A DNA stretch of 8,850 nucleotides from Bacteroidales bacterium (GTDB taxonomy: Bacteria > Bacteroidota > Bacteroidia > Bacteroidales > 4484-276), in contig JAOZRY010000100.1 of assembly GCA_029939965.1 (NCBI GenBank), positions 1 to 8,850 on the forward strand. Direction: 5' to 3'. This document shows, one piece after another, positions 6,534 to 8,850 of this stretch. The position numbers were made by a program, and so were the translations under genes. Under the pieces are notes generated by a model. The model did no database searches. It was not told the DNA's origin and was given only the letters and a program-made list of their open reading frames with translations. How positions within the stretch are numbered: position 1 is the stretch's first letter; the number at the start of each line of letters is the position of its first letter.

Positions 6534-7811
6534 ATGGCGAAAGAAATATTCAAAGAGATCATCCGCAATTTTCATCAAAAGGAACTTCCATCTTACTATA
6601 AAAGAAAACTTGAACTGCCGGTTGATTCCGGAAAAATCATATCAGTCATCGGATCGCGCCGAAGTGGAAAGACTTATTTGCTGTACCAGACCATAAAATC
6701 CATCCTAACAAAAGGTGTGGACATTGAAAAAATAATTTATATCAATTTTGAAGATGAGCGACTGAATTACAATTCTGAGGAACTTGACCAGATACTTCAG
6801 GCTTACAGGGAATTATATCCGGAGTATCCATTAAAGGATTGCTATTTTTTTTTGGATGAGGTACAGAATATGCAGGGGTGGGAACGCTTTGTGAGGCGTG
6901 TTCATGATACTGAAACTCGAAATATATTTATTACCGGTTCCAATTCAAAATTATTAAGCCGTGAAATAGCTACTGAATTGCGAGGGAGATCCATTGCCTA
7001 CGAAGTTTATCCCTTGAGTTTTAGTGAATACCTCGTGTTTAATCAAATTAAACCGGACATATATTATGCGCCAACAAAAAGTAAGATCATCAATTCATTT
7101 TCAAACTTTTTAAGATTTGGAGGATTCCCTGAAACTGTAAAATTTGATGAAGAAATAAGATACAAAACCCTCAACGAATACTTTAACACCATGCTTTTTA
7201 GGGATATCATTGAACGATATAGCATAAAAAACCCACGATTGCTAAAGTTTTACCTTAAGAAATTATTTGCCGGGGTTGGAAAACCCATTTCAATAAACCG
7301 AATATTTAACGACTTAAAGTCGATGGGATTTGAGGTGAGTAAAAATTCTTTGTATCAGTATTTCGATTATTTTATTGATACTTTCATGATCCTGTCGTTA
7401 GACAAATATGATCATTCAGAAATGAAACAGCTAAAAAGTAATAAAAAAGTTTATCCGGTTGATCATGGATTTTTGCCGGTTGTTGATCAATCTGCTTCCA
7501 AAAATTTGGGTAAAGCCTTTGAAACGTTGGCAGCTCTGGAGTTTATAAAATCAGGGAACATCCTGCATTACTACAAACAACATCGTGAGTGCGATTTTAT
7601 AATAAAAAACGGCGGGGAGCTCGAAGCGATCCAGGTATCGTATTCAGTTGATGACTCTACAACATTAAACCGCGAAATTAAAGGTTTGGTAGAAGCATGC
7701 AAACACCTGAAACTCAGCAAGGGAACTATCATAACATTTGACGAAAGCTTCGAAACAAAAATCAATAACCTACAAATTGATGTTGTTGAAGGGTGGAAAT
7801 ATTTTCTGTAA
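6534..7811 (+). CDS. AAA_14/DUF4143-type ATPase
   Basis: This 425-residue protein has the two-part build of AAA_14 plus DUF4143 proteins. Walker A is GSRRSGKT (40-47) and Walker B is FFLDEVQ (105-111), followed by the typical GWERFVRR. The sensor strand ends TGSNSKLLS (134-142), then LRGR (149-152) with a likely arginine finger, and PLSFSEYL. The C-terminal part has a nuclease-like fold pattern: E330 in GKAFETLAALEF, D354 in CDFIIK, then LEAIQVSYS (363-371). There Q367 and S369 stand where a canonical E-x-K would be, so cleavage activity is doubtful. The molecular role of the family is not established. The gene has its own TAnnTTTG box, has no co-directional partner, and is followed by REP-like repeats. 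It differs in family from the ATPase at 725-2155. Confidence 0.87.
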   Translation: MAKEIFKEIIRNFHQKELPSYYKRKLELPVDSGKIISVIGSRRSGKTYLLYQTIKSILTKGVDIEKIIYINFEDERLNYNSEELDQILQAYRELYPEYPLKDCYFFLDEVQNMQGWERFVRRVHDTETRNIFITGSNSKLLSREIATELRGRSIAYEVYPLSFSEYLVFNQIKPDIYYAPTKSKIINSFSNFLRFGGFPETVKFDEEIRYKTLNEYFNTMLFRDIIERYSIKNPRLLKFYLKKLFAGVGKPISINRIFNDLKSMGFEVSKNSLYQYFDYFIDTFMILSLDKYDHSEMKQLKSNKKVYPVDHGFLPVVDQSASKNLGKAFETLAALEFIKSGNILHYYKQHRECDFIIKNGGELEAIQVSYSVDDSTTLNREIKGLVEACKHLKLSKGTIITFDESFETKINNLQIDVVEGWKYFL

Positions 7812-7860
7812 TCAAAAATTCATCCGATAACCTAATGCCTTCAAAATATATTTCAGTGTT

Positions 7861-7938
7861 AAATATTTCGGTGCGCTGCACCTCGTGTTTTTCAGGTTGT
7901 GCATCTATGCCATAAAAATTTTGGGTGTTCTGCACCTC
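7861..7938. repeat. Two tandem REP-like motifs
   Basis: Two directly repeated units, each an AT-rich lead plus a small hairpin, lie between the ATPase and the T9SS gene remnant. The first is AAATATTTC followed by GGTGC-GCT-GCACC (7870-7882). The second is AAAAATTTTG followed by GGTGTTCTGCACC (7924-7936). They start 54 bp apart and share their motif with the inverted pair at 132-240. The 236-bp gap 7812-8047 in which they lie has no convincing gene; the minus-strand frame through it reads across the repeats. Confidence 0.6.
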
Positions 7939-8010
7939 AGTCATCTCGGAAATTGCGCATAAGCTCAGAAAGTTCTTTCTGAATGGTTGCATTATTGTCC
8001 AAACATTACG

Positions 8011-8025
8011 AACCCTGACAGGGTT
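8011..8025. repeat. AACCCTGACAGGGTT palindrome
   Basis: AACCCTG (8011-8017) and CAGGGTT (8019-8025) form a perfect 7-bp inverted repeat around one base. Palindromes of this wording are a frequent intergenic repeat in Bacteroidota, as I recall. It lies 22 bp past the stop of the minus-strand T9SS remnant, but lacks a T-run and its loop is too tight for a standard terminator. Confidence 0.5.
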
Positions 8026-8047
8026 TAACAATGAACATTTCTTTGTT

Positions 8048-8481
8048 CTACTCCTTCACCACCTTCCTAACCAAATTCTGATTTTCCGAAAGTATCTGCA
8101 CAAAATACAACCCCTTCTCAAATAACGAAATATCAACTTTTGTGTGCTGATTTATCAATTCACTCGAATAAACCTGCTGGCCATGAATGTTGACAATCAT
8201 TATTTTCTGTCCGTCTAATTCCGGGACGATTATGTTTAATTGGTCTTTTGCAGGATTAGGAAATATCTGAATATCATCCACGGCCAGTTGCTGAATACCA
8301 GGGGCGAAAACCTTCAGTTCCGAAACTGCAGAAAGGCCGTTGGTATGGAAAAGTCCGTTGTGCTGTGGCAACGTTTGATCCCAGCTTGCCGCAAGTTCGG
8401 TTTCAAGATTAACAAAGGCCGCAGAAGGAACGGCAATAGTATGTGTAGAGGATGTTGGTTTTGGTGTTTGCCAGGTAATTA
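8048..8481 (-). pseudogene. C-terminal part of a T9SS-exported protein, interrupted
   Basis: The last about 75 residues form a type IX secretion sorting domain (Por_Secre_tail type). They contain IQIFPNPAKDQLNI, a middle strand IMIVNIHGQQVY, then LFEKGLYFVQI and the end NLVRKVVKE. Such domains direct Sec-exported proteins through the outer membrane for release or surface anchoring. The frame stays open upstream of the TTG at 8371, through SAVSELKVFAPG, WDQTLPQHN and ITWQTPKP, until the palindromic element at 8482. Inside the element it soon meets a stop (8512-8510). No signal peptide or catalytic domain is in the window, so cargo function is unknown. Removing the element plus one flanking repeat (148 bp) joins this frame to an open frame running back to 8840. 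The gene thus looks broken by insertion, although a further stop at 8843-8841 suggests more decay. Confidence 0.7.
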
Positions 8482-8630
8482 GTGTCCGTCCATAAAGTCG
8501 GTGTTTGGTTCAGAATGTTCGAGTTCGAGGCTTGCGAAGTCTTTAAAACCAGGAGTTTACTTTTGTAAATGACTGGTTTTAAAGACGAGCGTAACGAAGA
8601 AATCGGACATTATGGACAAACACTAATTAG
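8476..8630. mobile_element. MITE-like palindromic insertion with 7-bp direct repeats
   Basis: A 142-bp element (8482-8623) has 18-bp terminal inverted repeats differing at three positions: GTGTCCGTCCATAAAGTC at 8482-8499, and the inverse of GTGTTTGTCCATAATGTC at 8606-8623. Inside is a perfect 14-bp stem (GTCTTTAAAACCAG 8539-8552, CTGGTTTTAAAGAC 8573-8586) closed by TTTAC-TTTT-GTAAA. TAATTAG occurs on both sides (8476-8482 and 8624-8630), as expected of a target duplication; the outermost base is shared, so the duplication is 6 or 7 bp. There is no room for a transposase, so it would be moved in trans by a related insertion sequence. The parent family is not identified. It interrupts the T9SS gene. 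Confidence 0.65.
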
Positions 8631-8840
8631 AGCTGGCAGATTTTGGTAACTTACCGGGTTTCTCTGAATGCCTGTTTTTAATCCACTACACTCCTGATAT
8701 AATATCTCCCCTTCATCGGCCATCAGCGCAAAAAATGCAACATTAGTAAAGAAACATTGAAAAAACTGGAAAGGGGGTTTGTGCAAGATGGCACTGCAGG
8801 CCTTTTTACGAAGTTGTCTTTTGTTGAAGTACCCAAACAA
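8630..8840 (-). pseudogene. Possible upstream part of the interrupted T9SS gene
   Basis: This minus-strand frame has no stop between 8840 and the element, and joins the T9SS frame without a stop when the 148-bp insertion is removed (reading NLPAL then ITWQTP). The stretch ADEGEILYQECSGLKTGIQ looks protein-like; the part before it (FFQCFFTNVAFFAL) is less convincing. A stop at 8843-8841 closes the frame, and there is no ATG at its beginning. A plus-strand frame overlaps it from 8703 and competes for this stretch. Only one of the two is likely to be coding. Confidence 0.3.
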
Positions 8841-8850
8841 TTAGAACGGC
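8703..8850 (+). CDS. Possible partial gene running off the right edge
   Basis: A plus-strand frame opens after a stop at 8700-8702 and is still open at the window end. It reads protein-like, including KETLKKLERGF, VQDGTAGLFTKLSF and VEVPKQLER, with charge and codon choice typical of real genes. Possible starts are TTG at 8757 and GTG at 8781, the latter behind a G-rich GGAAAGGGGG; no ATG is in frame. The product is not recognised. It overlaps the minus-strand frame at 8630-8840, so this is a low-confidence call. Confidence 0.3.

Noticed and set aside
725..7811. The two ATPases as parts of one defence island
   Set aside because: They flank housekeeping metabolism genes, belong to different families and have no partner nuclease, toxin or methylase genes next to them.
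7762..8031. Minus-strand frame between the ATPase and the T9SS remnant
   Set aside because: It overlaps the end of the ATPase gene and reads straight through the REP-like repeats and the small palindrome.
8482..8623. The palindromic element as a plain terminator
   Set aside because: It is far longer than a terminator, has paired termini and flanking direct repeats, and interrupts an open frame.

Overview
The window looks like an AT-rich chromosomal segment from a member of the Bacteroidota, probably class Bacteroidia. Three things point there. A type IX secretion (T9SS) sorting domain sits at 8048-8371. Two genes have TAnnTTTG -7 boxes 24-28 bp before their ATG. Starts generally lack a clear Shine-Dalgarno sequence. 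Palindromic intergenic repeats of the kind common in this phylum are also abundant. Nothing in the sequence fixes the genus.

Layout from left to right. Positions 1-724 carry no convincing gene but hold a REP-like inverted pair (132-240) and a long GC-richer imperfect palindrome (about 460-590). On the minus strand follows an ATPase with a C-terminal PD-(D/E)XK-type nuclease motif (725-2155). Its upstream region contains four 9-bp sites in alternating orientation at exactly 26-bp steps (2168-2254), overlapping a terminator-like hairpin. Next on the minus strand is a two-gene transketolase operon: C-terminal subunit 2339-3313 and, transcribed first, N-terminal subunit 3326-4177. A seven-helix membrane protein of unknown function (4471-5304, minus) is divergent from a purine nucleoside phosphorylase gene (5398-6219, plus). 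After a 314-bp gap comes an AAA_14/DUF4143-type ATPase (6534-7811, plus). The right end is accessory: REP-like tandem motifs (7861-7938), a small perfect palindrome (8011-8025), the C-terminal part of a T9SS-exported protein (8048-8481, minus), and a 142-bp MITE-like palindromic element (8482-8623) flanked by 7-bp direct repeats that interrupts it. A possible plus-strand gene runs off the right edge.

The metabolic genes fit together loosely. Purine nucleoside phosphorylase releases ribose-1-phosphate from nucleosides, and transketolase exchanges pentose phosphates with glycolytic intermediates. They are not in one operon, and a shared regulon is not shown. The two ATPases belong to different families, lie at opposite ends of the metabolic block, and have no recognisable partner genes. 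I see no complete new defence or mobile system. The most interesting signals are non-coding: the 26-bp-phased alternating sites before the first ATPase and the palindromic insertion in the T9SS gene. The Asp at the base-specificity position of the phosphorylase is also worth attention.
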